Shown one piece after another: positions 1-7,278 of a stretch of DNA of 64,000 nucleotides; position 1 is the first letter of the stretch, and every line of letters starts with the position of its first letter. Source of the DNA: JAKFEE01 sp036675815 (GTDB taxonomy: Bacteria > Pseudomonadota > Alphaproteobacteria > Rhodospirillales > Magnetospirillaceae). The position numbers and the translations under genes are program-made. The notes under the pieces were generated by a model. That model worked only from the letters and a program-made list of their open reading frames with translations. It ran no database searches and was not told the origin of the DNA. Location of the stretch: assembly GCA_036675815.1 (NCBI GenBank), contig JAKFEE010000058.1, forward strand, positions 1 through 64,000. The letters are read 5' to 3'.

Positions 1-1665
1 GACGGCGGTGTCGTTGCCGAGATAGCCGTAGAGCACGTTGGCACCGTCGTTGCCGCGCAGCAGGTTGTCGCCGGCATTGCCGTAGCCGCTGGTGGCGCCG
101 CCGCCGGTGAGCACCAGGTTCTCAACATTGGCCGCCAGGGCATAGCTGCCGCGGTCGCCGACGAAATAGGCGGTGTCGCTGCCGCCGCCGGCGTTCTCGA
201 CGATGCGGTCGCCGTAGCGATCGACGATGTAGACGTCGTCGCCGTTGCCGCCGGCCAGCGTGTCGGTGCCGGCCTTGCCGTCGAGGACGTCGCTGCCGTC
301 GCCGCCGGAGAGGCTGTCGGCGCCGGCGCCGCCGGTCTTGGTGGCGGCGGGCGGCGTCGCCGCCAGGATCGGCGCCGTCGGTGCCGCGGTGGTGCCGGCG
401 GTGCTGACGGTCAGGGTGAGCTGGCCGCTGAAGTCGGCGGCCGGCAGCAGTTGGAGGCCGGCGAGCTTGTCGGCGCTCACCGTCCAGCTGCCGTCGGCGT
501 TCCTGACACCGGCCGACAGCGCCGCCCCGGCCGGCACGCCGGCGACGGTCACCGTCTGCTCCGACTGGATCGACAGCGGGATACGGCCGTCCTCGGTGCC
601 GCTGGCCACGGCGACGACGGCGAAGCCGTCGGTCGGCTCCGGCTCGGTCGGGGCCGGATCAGTGGGGGCCGGATCGGTGGGGGCCGGCTCGGTCGGCTCC
701 GTGGGCGCCGGCTCGCTCGTCCCCGGCAGGGACGCATAATTGCCCTGCCACGGCGCCGCCTCGGAATAGCTGGGGGCGGTGGTCAGGGTGGCGCTGCCGC
801 TTTCGGTGGCGCTGCCGTTGACGGGGGCGCCGACATGGTAAAACCCATTGTCGGTCAGCTGCGCCGTCACCGCATCGGCGAAATTCTGCACACCCGTCGA
901 GGTGCTGCGGTAATTGACGAAGGTGTTGTCGCCGATGGTCAGGGCACTGCCCGGATGGATCGCCCCCTCGGCGCCGTAGGCGACCATGATCGGATTCTGA
1001 CCGTTGACACCCTGGACGATGGTGTTGCCGGTGATCTGGGCATTGCCGCCGTTGGGCAGATCGATGGAGTAGGACGAGGTGCCGTCGCCATCGTCGATCA
1101 CATTGTTGCTGATCGTGGTGTCGAGGGCGCGGCTCTTGATGTGATGGCCGACCTTCTGGTCGTGGAAATAGCTGTCGGTCACCGACAGCTTGCCGATGGC
1201 ATTGACGTAGAGGCCGTGCGACTGGCCATCGCCATGGCCGTTGCGGGCGAATTCCGAGTTGTCGATGGAAATCGAGCCGGCGGCGTTGGGGTTGGCCAGG
1301 ATACCGTTCTGGTTGTCGTGGAAATACGAGTTCTTGATGACGAGATTGCCGGATTCGTAGCGGATGCCGGCACCGTTCCGGTCCGCCACGCTGGCGCCGG
1401 AAAACTCGAAGTGATCAAAGCTGACGTCGTTCTGGACGACGAAGATGCCCTTGCCGTTACTGGGGCTGGCAGTCGCCTTGACATGGACCATGCCATCGAC
1501 ACCAACGAAGTTCAGTTTCTTGGTGATGGTGGCAAAGTCGTTCTCGTAGGTCCCTGCCTTGACGTAAATCGTGTCGCCGTCCTTGGCGGCGGCGATTGCA
1601 TCGGCGATGCGGGTGTATTGCTCGCCGGCGCCGACGACCAGATAACCGGGTGCGGCAAGACTCAT
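1..1665 (-). CDS. RTX-type secreted beta-helix protein (3' end outside window)
   Basis: The frame is open for 555 codons from ATG at 1665 to the window edge. There is no signal peptide. Residues about 5-290 look like a right-handed parallel beta-helix: an opening GEQYTRIADAIAAAKDGDTI segment, then repeated short turns rich in N, G and D (for example KNSYFHDNQNG, DNSEFARNG, SNNVIDDGDG). A Pro/Thr/Glu/Asp linker built of PAPTDP/PAPTEP units follows (about 310-340), then an Ig/cadherin-like domain with NADGSWTVSADKLAGLQL, and finally hemolysin-type calcium-binding nonapeptides (GGAGADSLSGGDGSDVLDG and GNAGDNLLRG) that run off the end. Such repeats fold on extracellular calcium and mark type I secretion substrates. 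An ABC/HlyD exporter lies at 14350-17425 and is a plausible partner. The beta-helix suggests polysaccharide binding or cleavage, but no catalytic residues can be assigned. Confidence 0.85.
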   Translation of the reverse strand, partial: MSLAAPGYLVVGAGEQYTRIADAIAAAKDGDTIYVKAGTYENDFATITKKLNFVGVDGMVHVKATASPSNGKGIFVVQNDVSFDHFEFSGASVADRNGAGIRYESGNLVIKNSYFHDNQNGILANPNAAGSISIDNSEFARNGHGDGQSHGLYVNAIGKLSVTDSYFHDQKVGHHIKSRALDTTISNNVIDDGDGTSSYSIDLPNGGNAQITGNTIVQGVNGQNPIMVAYGAEGAIHPGSALTIGDNTFVNYRSTSTGVQNFADAVTAQLTDNGFYHVGAPVNGSATESGSATLTTAPSYSEAAPWQGNYASLPGTSEPAPTEPTEPAPTDPAPTDPAPTEPEPTDGFAVVAVASGTEDGRIPLSIQSEQTVTVAGVPAGAALSAGVRNADGSWTVSADKLAGLQLLPAADFSGQLTLTVSTAGTTAAPTAPILAATPPAATKTGGAGADSLSGGDGSDVLDGKAGTDTLAGGNGDDVYIVDRYGDRIVENAGGGSDTAYFVGDRGSYALAANVENLVLTGGGATSGYGNAGDNLLRGNDGANVLYGYLGNDTAV

Positions 1666-2141
1666 CGTAACTTCCCCTTTTCCGTGGGCGGCGAGATCTC
1701 CTCGCCCTTATCGCTTCCGGAGGCAAAGCCCGGCCGTTGACGCTTTCCCGCGGAAAACGCCTGAGACGGGTCGCAAACCAACTGAGTTCACGCGCTGCGC
1801 GGAGATTCCAACCCCTGGGGGCTGCGGCACGGCCCTCCGCCCTTCAGCACTCAGATCACAGCGATCCTCCGATATTCCGCCGGGATTAGACCATGCACCG
1901 GTTACCAAGGAGTTACCCCTGCCAGGCATAAACGCTGTCACTATAGTGACAAAAAAACCGGCGCGACCGACTCTCTCAAACCTTGGCTTCCAGCCAGAGC
2001 GGCGGAATTCTCCTGCCGCTTTTGCTCACCGCGTTCCGCCATTATTGGCGCGCGGCACCTCTAGACACGCAGCGCGACGATGCACCCCGCGCGTGTCAAA
2101 GTTGAGGCAAAAGAGGGGCGGGGCCGGCGACAGCAACGCGC
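1666..2141. other. Intergenic region, 476 bases
   Basis: This stretch separates the RTX gene from a glycosyltransferase gene, both on the minus strand. Open frames on either strand here are short and look like GC-rich shadows. The only structured element is a perfect 16-bp palindrome at 1936-1951. It should contain the promoter of the RTX gene, but no convincing -35/-10 pair was identified. Confidence 0.5.
1936..1951. promoter_or_regulatory. Perfect 16-bp palindrome, candidate operator
   Basis: TGTCACTATAGTGACA is an exact palindrome about 270 bases upstream of the RTX gene start. A run of A follows on the plus strand, the wrong base for an intrinsic terminator in either direction, so a dimeric repressor or activator site fits better. 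The protein is unknown. Confidence 0.35.
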
Positions 2142-3335
2142 CTAGCCGACGGCGGGGCAGCCGAGGAGCTCCTGGTACACCGCGAGAGTCTGGGCGCACA
2201 TCACGTCCTTGCCGAAATACGTACGGGCATAGCCGGTGGCGGTGTCGGCCACCCTCTGCCGCTGCGCGGCGTCCAGATTCAGGATGGTATCCAGCATGTG
2301 CGCCAGGGCGCGCGGATCGCCGGGCGGCACCAGCCAGCCGGTTTCGCCGTCGATGATCGTCTCGGCGCCGCCGCCATGGGCGCTGGCGATCACTGGGCGC
2401 CCCATCGCCATGGCTTCGACGACGATCCGGCCGAAGGCCTCCGGATCGGTCGACGCCGAGACGGCGATGTCGGTCAGCTTGTAGGCGGCCGGCATGTCGT
2501 TGCAGTGATCGACGACGTGGACCACGTCGCCGAGGCCGCGGCGGCGGATCAGTTGTTCGAGCTCGGCGCGATAGGCGGTGCGGCCCTGGTCGGCGCCGAC
2601 GAGCAGGCAGCGGACGTCGTGGCGGCCGAGCAGCGCCAGCGCCTCGATCAGCACGCCTTGCCCCTTCCACCGCGTCAGCCGACCCGGCAGCATGATTACC
2701 GGCGCGCCGTCGGGGATGCGCCATTGACGCGCCAGCTGGATCAGGCGCTCGGGCGACACCCGCGCCGGATCGAACTTGTCGAGATCGACGCCGCGATGGA
2801 TGACGCGAATACGCTCGGCCGGGACCTGGTAGTGCTGCCCGATGTGCTCGGCAATGAAATGCGAGATGGCAATGACACGCTCGCCGCTGGCCATGATGGC
2901 GTTGTAACGCTTCTTGAGCCCAAACGGGCCCAGATTGTAGGTGCCGTGGAAGGTGGTGACGAAGTGGCAGCCGGCGCGGCGCGCCGCCGCCTGGGCGCTC
3001 CAGGCGGGGGCGCGGCTGCGGGCGTGGACGATGCCGACGTCGAAATGACGTATGACCTGTTCGAGGTAGCTGACGTTGCGGCGGATACCCAGCGGGCTTC
3101 GCCCCTGCAGGGGCATCTGGATGTGCCGGGCGCCGGCGCGCTCGAGCTCGCGCACCATGGGGCCGCCGGCCGAGGCGACGAGGGCGGTCCAGCCGGCTTC
3201 CACCAGCGCCGCCGCCATGTCGACGGTGCCGCGCTCGACCCCGCCGGTGACCAGGGCGGGCAAGACCTGCAGCACGACCGGTTGACGTCCGCGTCCGCGT
3301 TCGCTTTCGATGTGGAAACCCTCGATGACATTCAT
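2142..3335 (-). CDS. GT4-family glycosyltransferase
   Basis: This 397-residue protein fits the GT-B fold of family 4 retaining glycosyltransferases, which move a sugar from a nucleotide donor onto a lipid-linked or glycan acceptor at the inner membrane. The N-terminal half carries VLQVLPALVTGGVERG, the usual glycine-rich acceptor-side loop, and FHGTYNLG. The C-terminal half carries VIHRGVDLDKFDP, LPGRLTRWKGQ and the donor-binding E-x7-E in EAFGRIVVEAMAMGRPVIAS. No Shine-Dalgarno sequence is obvious at the ATG; only 16 bases separate it from the divergent hydrolase start, so the two genes have little shared promoter space. Its position between an exoprotein and other envelope genes suggests LPS or exopolysaccharide synthesis, but the sugar and acceptor cannot be predicted. 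Confidence 0.88.
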   Translation of the reverse strand: MNVIEGFHIESERGRGRQPVVLQVLPALVTGGVERGTVDMAAALVEAGWTALVASAGGPMVRELERAGARHIQMPLQGRSPLGIRRNVSYLEQVIRHFDVGIVHARSRAPAWSAQAAARRAGCHFVTTFHGTYNLGPFGLKKRYNAIMASGERVIAISHFIAEHIGQHYQVPAERIRVIHRGVDLDKFDPARVSPERLIQLARQWRIPDGAPVIMLPGRLTRWKGQGVLIEALALLGRHDVRCLLVGADQGRTAYRAELEQLIRRRGLGDVVHVVDHCNDMPAAYKLTDIAVSASTDPEAFGRIVVEAMAMGRPVIASAHGGGAETIIDGETGWLVPPGDPRALAHMLDTILNLDAAQRQRVADTATGYARTYFGKDVMCAQTLAVYQELLGCPAVG

Positions 3336-3351
3336 GGAAGACGCCGAACCA

Positions 3352-4158
3352 ATGACACGAACGGATGTGAACGCCCTGCCCCCCGACCGGGCGGCGCGGA
3401 TATTAACACGCGAGGACGGTGCGACAATCGCCTACCGTGAGCTTCCCGGGCGCGCGCCCACGGTCGTGTTCCTGCACGGCTTCAAGTCCGACATGATGGG
3501 CGGCAAGGCGCTCGCCGTCGAGGCCTTCTGCCACCGGCGAGGCAACGCCTTCCTGCGCTTCGACGGCTTCGGCCATGGCGCCAGCGCCGGTCGCTTCGAG
3601 GACGGCACCATCGGCCGCTGGACCGACGATGCCGTCGCCCTGCTCGACACGCTGACCCAAGGCCCGGTGGTGCTGATCGGCTCCAGCATGGGGGGGTGGC
3701 TGATGCTGCTGGCGGCGCTGCGGCGGCGCGAGCGGGTCACCGGGCTGCTCGGCTTGGCCGCGGCGCCCGATTTCACCGAGGAGCTGCTATGGCAGGCCTT
3801 CGACGACGAACAGAAGCGCCAGCTGTTGAGCCAAGGCGTCGTTCCCGTCCCCAGCGACTATGGCGAACCCTATCCGATCAGCCGCGTGCTCATCGACGAG
3901 GGCCGCCAGCACCTGCTGCTCGGCGACTTGATTCAACTGCATTGCCCGGTTCGCCTGATTCATGGCATGCGCGATCCGGATGTGCCGTGGCGGACGGCGT
4001 TGCGCCTTCAGGAACAGTTGGTGTCGGACGACGTCGAGGCCGTGCTGGTCAAGGATGGAGACCATCGCCTCTCCCGCCCGCAGGACGTGCAGCGGATGGA
4101 AGTGGTCCTGGAGGCGCTGTTGCGCCAGGTCGAGGGGGCTTCGCCGCCCGCGCCATAG
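3352..4158 (+). CDS. Alpha/beta hydrolase
   Basis: This 268-residue protein has the full alpha/beta-hydrolase signature: the oxyanion loop LHGFKSD near residue 41, the nucleophile elbow GSSMGG (Ser about 112), an acid in GMRDPDVPW (Asp about 208) and the histidine in KDGDHRLSR (about 238). It resembles the small serine hydrolases related to ABHD10 acyl-protein thioesterase, so an ester or thioester substrate is likely; the actual substrate is unknown. There is no signal peptide, so it should be cytoplasmic. ATG at 3352 was chosen because an earlier in-frame ATG (3310) lies inside the divergent glycosyltransferase gene. It is followed tail-to-tail by a 56-residue gene 22 bases away. Confidence 0.87.
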   Translation: MTRTDVNALPPDRAARILTREDGATIAYRELPGRAPTVVFLHGFKSDMMGGKALAVEAFCHRRGNAFLRFDGFGHGASAGRFEDGTIGRWTDDAVALLDTLTQGPVVLIGSSMGGWLMLLAALRRRERVTGLLGLAAAPDFTEELLWQAFDDEQKRQLLSQGVVPVPSDYGEPYPISRVLIDEGRQHLLLGDLIQLHCPVRLIHGMRDPDVPWRTALRLQEQLVSDDVEAVLVKDGDHRLSRPQDVQRMEVVLEALLRQVEGASPPAP

Positions 4159-4180
4159 GAGGTGCAGCGGGCGGAACCGA

Positions 4181-4351
4181 TCAGTCGGCGTCGAGCTCGG
4201 TCAACTCGTTGAGGATGGACTCGATGATGACGATCGGAACCTCCCGCGGCCGCTGCTCATAGGCCCAGTCGTATTCCTGGAGGCGCGGCTCGTCATACGG
4301 GCGGTCGCGGTGGATATCCGGCCATTCGGATTGTCTATCCCAGTTGTCCAT
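4181..4351 (-). CDS. Small acidic tryptophan-containing protein, unknown
   Basis: This 56-residue frame begins MDNWDRQSEWPDIH and ends ILNELTELDAD. It is preceded by AGGAG eight bases before the ATG, which together with consistent codon choice argues that it is real although it is very short. It is rich in Asp, Glu and Trp in its first half (DNWDRQSEW, EYDWAYEQRP), with a short hydrophobic stretch PIVIIESIL. It has no membrane segment and no cysteine. No family was recognised. It lies convergent to the alpha/beta hydrolase gene. A role as a small regulator or subunit is possible but unsupported. Confidence 0.6.
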   Translation of the reverse strand: MDNWDRQSEWPDIHRDRPYDEPRLQEYDWAYEQRPREVPIVIIESILNELTELDAD

Positions 4352-4489
4352 TTCCACAACTCCTACGCCAAGAGGGACATACCGCGTCGGTGATAGGCAG
4401 AAAGGTAGGAGGACTGGCCTCGGGATGATAGTGCCGCAAAAGGGGTAGTTACCGATTGCGCGGCCCTCGCCCTAGTTATCTCGGATGCT

Positions 4490-4514
4490 CGCCGCCGGGG
4501 TGCCCCCGGCGGCG
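4490..4514 (-). terminator. GC-rich hairpin after the tiny peptide genes
   Basis: An 11-bp perfect stem (CGCCGCCGGGG / CCCCGGCGGCG) with a three-base loop begins ten bases beyond the stop of the downstream peptide gene on the minus strand. There is no T-tract on either side, so it may act as a 3' stabilising hairpin or a weak terminator. Confidence 0.5.
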
Positions 4515-4523
4515 ACCTCCCAA

Positions 4524-4667
4524 TCAGCGGGCGCCGGGAAAGGACGGCACCTGCTGCCCTTGATCGTTGAAATACTTCGGCAGTTCACCGAAGCCCGCCG
4601 CCTGCACCGGGGCGATGGACACGGCCATCAGGGCGGCAAGGGAAGCGGCCAAAACGATGGTCTTCAT
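4524..4667 (-). CDS. Tiny secreted peptide, family copy 1
   Basis: A 47-residue precursor begins MKTIVLAASLAALMAV and has a Sec signal peptide with a likely cut after VQA (A-x-A type, near residue 23). The predicted mature peptide is about 24 residues and ends ELPKYFNDQGQQVPSFPGAR. AGGAG stands nine bases before the ATG. It is the second gene of a tandem pair with 4712-4855; the two mature sequences differ at very few positions, and a third relative lies at 21977-22117. The conserved QVPxFPGxR C-terminus suggests that the mature peptide is the functional product. No known toxin, pheromone or bacteriocin family was recognised. No processing or export gene other than general Sec is nearby. Confidence 0.75.
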   Translation of the reverse strand: MKTIVLAASLAALMAVSIAPVQAAGFGELPKYFNDQGQQVPSFPGAR

Positions 4668-4711
4668 GATCCTGTACTCCTGGTCGTCCCGCCATCGGGC
4701 GGGGTGGCGGC

Positions 4712-4855
4712 TCAGCGCGCGCCGGGGAAGGCGGGAACCTGGGTGCCCTGGTCGTTGAAGTACTTCGGCAGCTCGCCGAAAGCGGCGGCCTGGGCGGGGA
4801 CGACGGTGGCGGCCATCATGGCGGCGGCGGCAATGGCGAAAGCGATGGTCTTCAT
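4712..4855 (-). CDS. Tiny secreted peptide, family copy 2
   Basis: A 47-residue precursor, MKTIAFAIAAAAMMAATVVPAQAA followed by a mature part ending ELPKYFNDQGTQVPAFPGAR. The signal peptide has an AQA cleavage motif. AGGAG precedes the ATG by eight bases. It is the first gene of the tandem pair; the 44-base gap to copy 1 holds a small CCCGCC/GGCGGG hairpin and the ribosome-binding site of copy 1, so the two are probably co-transcribed. Its upstream 60 bases match those of the distant copy at 21977 without gaps. Divergence in the signal peptide alongside near-identity in the mature part implies selection on the secreted product. Function unknown. Confidence 0.75.
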   Translation of the reverse strand: MKTIAFAIAAAAMMAATVVPAQAAAFGELPKYFNDQGTQVPAFPGAR

Positions 4856-4876
4856 GATGTGTTCTCCTGTCGATCC

Positions 4877-4936
4877 GGTAATTCGGTACCGGTTTGCTTA
4901 ATTGGAATTTGCCATGCCCGATGGAGGCAGTCAACT
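4877..4936 (-). promoter_or_regulatory. Promoter and 5' leader block of tiny peptide pair
   Basis: This 60-nt block aligns without gaps to 21883-21942, with 44 of 60 positions identical by hand count. It contains a -35-like TTGACT and, 17 bases on, a -10-like CAAATT. The most conserved part comes just after: AGCAAA, one variable base, then CGGTACCGAATTACC. If the promoter call is right, this last part is the 5' end of the mRNA. Here it can fold as CCGGTA, loop CCGAAT, TACCGG. Confidence 0.6.
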
Positions 4937-5013
4937 ACTATTTTTGTGTGATTTGTGGTGCCTGTCCGGCAGTCCACATCGGGCAGCTTGTTAGCCCTTA
5001 AGACGGGAGCCGG

Positions 5014-5381
5014 TCAACGCCAATGAGTGCCGTGGTCGACGAGGCGGCGAGCCTGTTGCAGAATTGTCGCTATCGGCGGCCTATCCAGCGGATGCGCCAG
5101 ATGGCCTTGCCAACATTCGTCGGCAGCCAGCAGGCTGCCGATACCCGCCGTGGCAATGCCCACGCCGGCCTGCACCAGAGTGACGTGGTCGGGTACCAAG
5201 CCATCGCCCATGCCATCGCGCTCGTTTGCCACCGCCCACAGCTCATTGCTGCCATGGCCGTTGGCGCGGTGTCGTGCCGCCAGGTTGCGTGCATGGTCCA
5301 GCCCCTCGGCCAACCCGATTCGCCGCGAAACCGGGCGGCACCGCCAATTGCCGTAGTCGTCGCCAGCAGGGCGGCGACCAT
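5014..5381 (-). pseudogene. Possible frameshifted secreted-protein remnant
   Basis: Downstream of grpE on the same strand, one frame gives an N-terminus like a signal peptide (ATG at 5381, MVAALLATTTAIGGAA) and then becomes tryptophan-rich and implausible. A second frame, from about 5340 to the stop at 5014, has strongly G/C-ending codons and a plausible protein (for example GHGSNELWAVANERDGMGD and GVGIATAGIGSLLAADECW). Joining them needs one frameshift near 5320-5340. It could be a decayed gene, a sequencing indel, or chance. No family was recognised. Confidence 0.3.
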
Positions 5382-5413
5382 GGCCCCGAGGACCGCGGCG
5401 CCGCCCGTCGTCG

Positions 5414-6040
5414 TTACACGCTGGTGTCGACGTGTTGCGGCGACTCGCCGTTGCCCGAGGGTTTTGGCCCGCCCTTCGACACCCCGACCATGGCCGGGCG
5501 CAGCAGGCGGTCGTGGATGGTGTAGCCGCCTTGCATCACCATCACCACGGTGCCGGCGGGCTGCGAGGCATCATCTATCTCCATCATCGCCTGATGGATG
5601 TTGGGGTCGAATCGGCTACCCAGGCTGGGCACCGGCTTGACCCCATGGCGCTCGAGCGCCGTCAGCAATTCGCGCTCGGTCATCTCGACGCCGACCACCA
5701 GATTGTGCACCGGCTGATCCTCGTCGCGGGCCTGCTGCGGCACCGCCTCGAGGGCGCGGCGCAGGTTGTCGGCCACCAGCAGCATGTCCTTGGCAAAACC
5801 GCTGACGGCGTACCTGCCGCGGTCTTCGGCCTGCTGCTCCAGGCGCCGCCGCACGTTCTCGGTTTCGGCCAGCGCGCGCAGCACCTGGTCCTTGAGCTTG
5901 GCGTTCTCGTCCTCGAGCTCGGCGATACGAGCCTCAGCCGCTGCGGTCGAAACCTCGTTGCCCGGCGCGGCTTCCTGCTGTTCGGCCGTCGGTATGCCTT
6001 CGGTTTCGGGCGTCTGCTGCTTGTCGTCGATCATATCCAT
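5414..6040 (-). CDS. grpE: Nucleotide exchange factor GrpE
   Basis: This 208-residue protein is a typical GrpE, the exchange factor that releases ADP from DnaK and acts as a thermosensor in the DnaK-DnaJ chaperone cycle. It has an acidic Gln/Glu-rich N-terminus, a long coiled coil (EARIAELEDENAKLKDQVLRA, about residues 36-60, then the conserved AETENVRRRLEQQ), and a C-terminal beta domain with the family signature VGVEMTERELLTALERHGV and FDPNIHQAMMEI ... VVMVMQGGYTIHDRLLRPAMV. It lies nine bases after hrcA and is surely co-transcribed with it. dnaK and dnaJ are not in the window. Confidence 0.97.
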   Translation of the reverse strand: MDMIDDKQQTPETEGIPTAEQQEAAPGNEVSTAAAEARIAELEDENAKLKDQVLRALAETENVRRRLEQQAEDRGRYAVSGFAKDMLLVADNLRRALEAVPQQARDEDQPVHNLVVGVEMTERELLTALERHGVKPVPSLGSRFDPNIHQAMMEIDDASQPAGTVVMVMQGGYTIHDRLLRPAMVGVSKGGPKPSGNGESPQHVDTSV

Positions 6041-6049
6041 CCCTTTTGC

Positions 6050-7105
6050 CTATCCCAAGAGCCGCCCGAGCACCTTCGCCGTGTAATCCACCAGCGGAAT
6101 GATGCGGGCATAATTGATGCGGGTCGGGCCGACGACGCCCAGGGCGCCGACGATCTGTTCGCTGCTGTCGTAATAGGGCGCGACGATCATCGAGCAACCC
6201 GACAGGCTGAACAGTTCGTTGTCCGAGCCAATGAAGATCTGCACGCCTTCGGCCTTGTTGGTGAGGTCGAGCAGGCGCACCAATTGCTCCTTGGTCTCGA
6301 GGGCGTCGAACAGGGCGCGGATGCGCTCGAGGTCGCCAAGGGCGGTGACGTCGTCCAGCAGGTGCGACTGGCCGCGCACGATCAGCGCGCCGCCCTGGTC
6401 GCCGCCTGCCCAGGTGGCGACGCCGGCCTCCACGACCTTGCTGGTCAGTTGGTCCAACTGGCTGCGATGCCCTTCCAACTCGGTGAGGATGCGCTCGCGC
6501 GCCTCGTCGAGGGTCCGCCCGGTGACCCGTGCGTTCAAATAGTTCGACGCCTCGATCAGCGACGCCGGCGGCAGCCCAGCCGGCAGCTCGACCACGCGAT
6601 TTTCGACCACCCCTTCGGCGGTGACCATGACCACGAGGGCGCGGCCCGGACCCAGGTGGACGAATTCGATGTGTTTCAGCGCCCGATGCGTCTTCGGCGC
6701 CAGCACGAGTCCGGCGCACCGCGACAGCCCCGACAGCATGACCACCGCCTCTTCCAGGGCCTGCTCGACGCTCTTGCCGACGCTGTGGCAGCGCTGATTG
6801 ATCTGTGCGCGCTCGGCCTCGGACAGCTTGCCGACTTCGAGCAGTCCGTTGACGAACAGCCGCATCCCCGCCTCGGTGGGCAGGCGCCCGGCCGAGGTGT
6901 GCGGGGCATAGAGCAGGCCCGCCTCTTCGAGGTCCGACATGACGTTGCGGATGGTCGCCGGCGACAGCGCGACGCTCAAGCGTCGCGACAGCGTACGCGA
7001 GCCTACGGGCTCGCCGGTTTCGACATATGCCTCGACGATCTGACGGAACACCTCGCGCGAGCGCTCGGACAGTTCCGTCACCACGCCGTTGTTGGTCCGG
7101 ACCAT
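6050..7105 (-). CDS. hrcA: Heat-inducible transcription repressor HrcA
   Basis: This 351-residue protein matches HrcA across its length. An N-terminal winged helix (LSERSREVFRQIVEAYVETGEPVGSRTLSR and SPATIRNVMSDLEEAGLL) is followed by the GAF-like dimer domain and conserved ends such as GVVGPTRINYARIIPLVDYTAK. HrcA represses chaperone genes by binding the CIRCE inverted repeat, and is itself kept folded by GroEL. A perfect CIRCE lies at 59023-59049 before groES, so its target is in this window. No CIRCE is visible upstream of hrcA itself, which instead has a standard promoter at 7134-7162. grpE follows in the same operon. Confidence 0.97.
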   Translation of the reverse strand: MVRTNNGVVTELSERSREVFRQIVEAYVETGEPVGSRTLSRRLSVALSPATIRNVMSDLEEAGLLYAPHTSAGRLPTEAGMRLFVNGLLEVGKLSEAERAQINQRCHSVGKSVEQALEEAVVMLSGLSRCAGLVLAPKTHRALKHIEFVHLGPGRALVVMVTAEGVVENRVVELPAGLPPASLIEASNYLNARVTGRTLDEARERILTELEGHRSQLDQLTSKVVEAGVATWAGGDQGGALIVRGQSHLLDDVTALGDLERIRALFDALETKEQLVRLLDLTNKAEGVQIFIGSDNELFSLSGCSMIVAPYYDSSEQIVGALGVVGPTRINYARIIPLVDYTAKVLGRLLG

Positions 7106-7133
7106 GATGATTCACTGCTTCGGCTGTGGCGCA

Positions 7134-7162
7134 AATCTAGTAAGCCCATTGCGCAGCGTCAA
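7134..7162 (-). promoter_or_regulatory. Promoter of hrcA-grpE
   Basis: Read on the minus strand, TTGACG is followed after 17 bases by TAGATT, ending 28 bases before the hrcA ATG. The spacing and both hexamers are good for a housekeeping sigma factor; recognition by a heat-shock sigma (RpoH) cannot be excluded by eye. Confidence 0.65.
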
Positions 7163-7278
7163 CGTGCGGTCGATAGGGGGACGGGTTGCCCTCAGGGTAT
7201 GTTGTGCTCCTGCGCCGTGCCCAACATAATCGGAAACGGCGCCAAGGCGGCACGTGCACGGCCCGTGAGGAGCTCAGC

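Noticed and set aside
39..53. TGGCACCGTCGTTGC, sigma-54-like
   Set aside because: It lies inside the RTX repeats on the non-coding strand with no gene downstream; chance match in repetitive coding sequence.
643..715. Short tandem repeats resembling a repeat array
   Set aside because: They encode the PAPTDP/PAPTEP linker of the RTX protein; no spacers as in CRISPR.
1936..1958. Palindrome plus A-run as a terminator
   Set aside because: A terminator needs a T-run after the stem in the direction of transcription; here T precedes the stem on the minus strand and A follows it on the plus strand.
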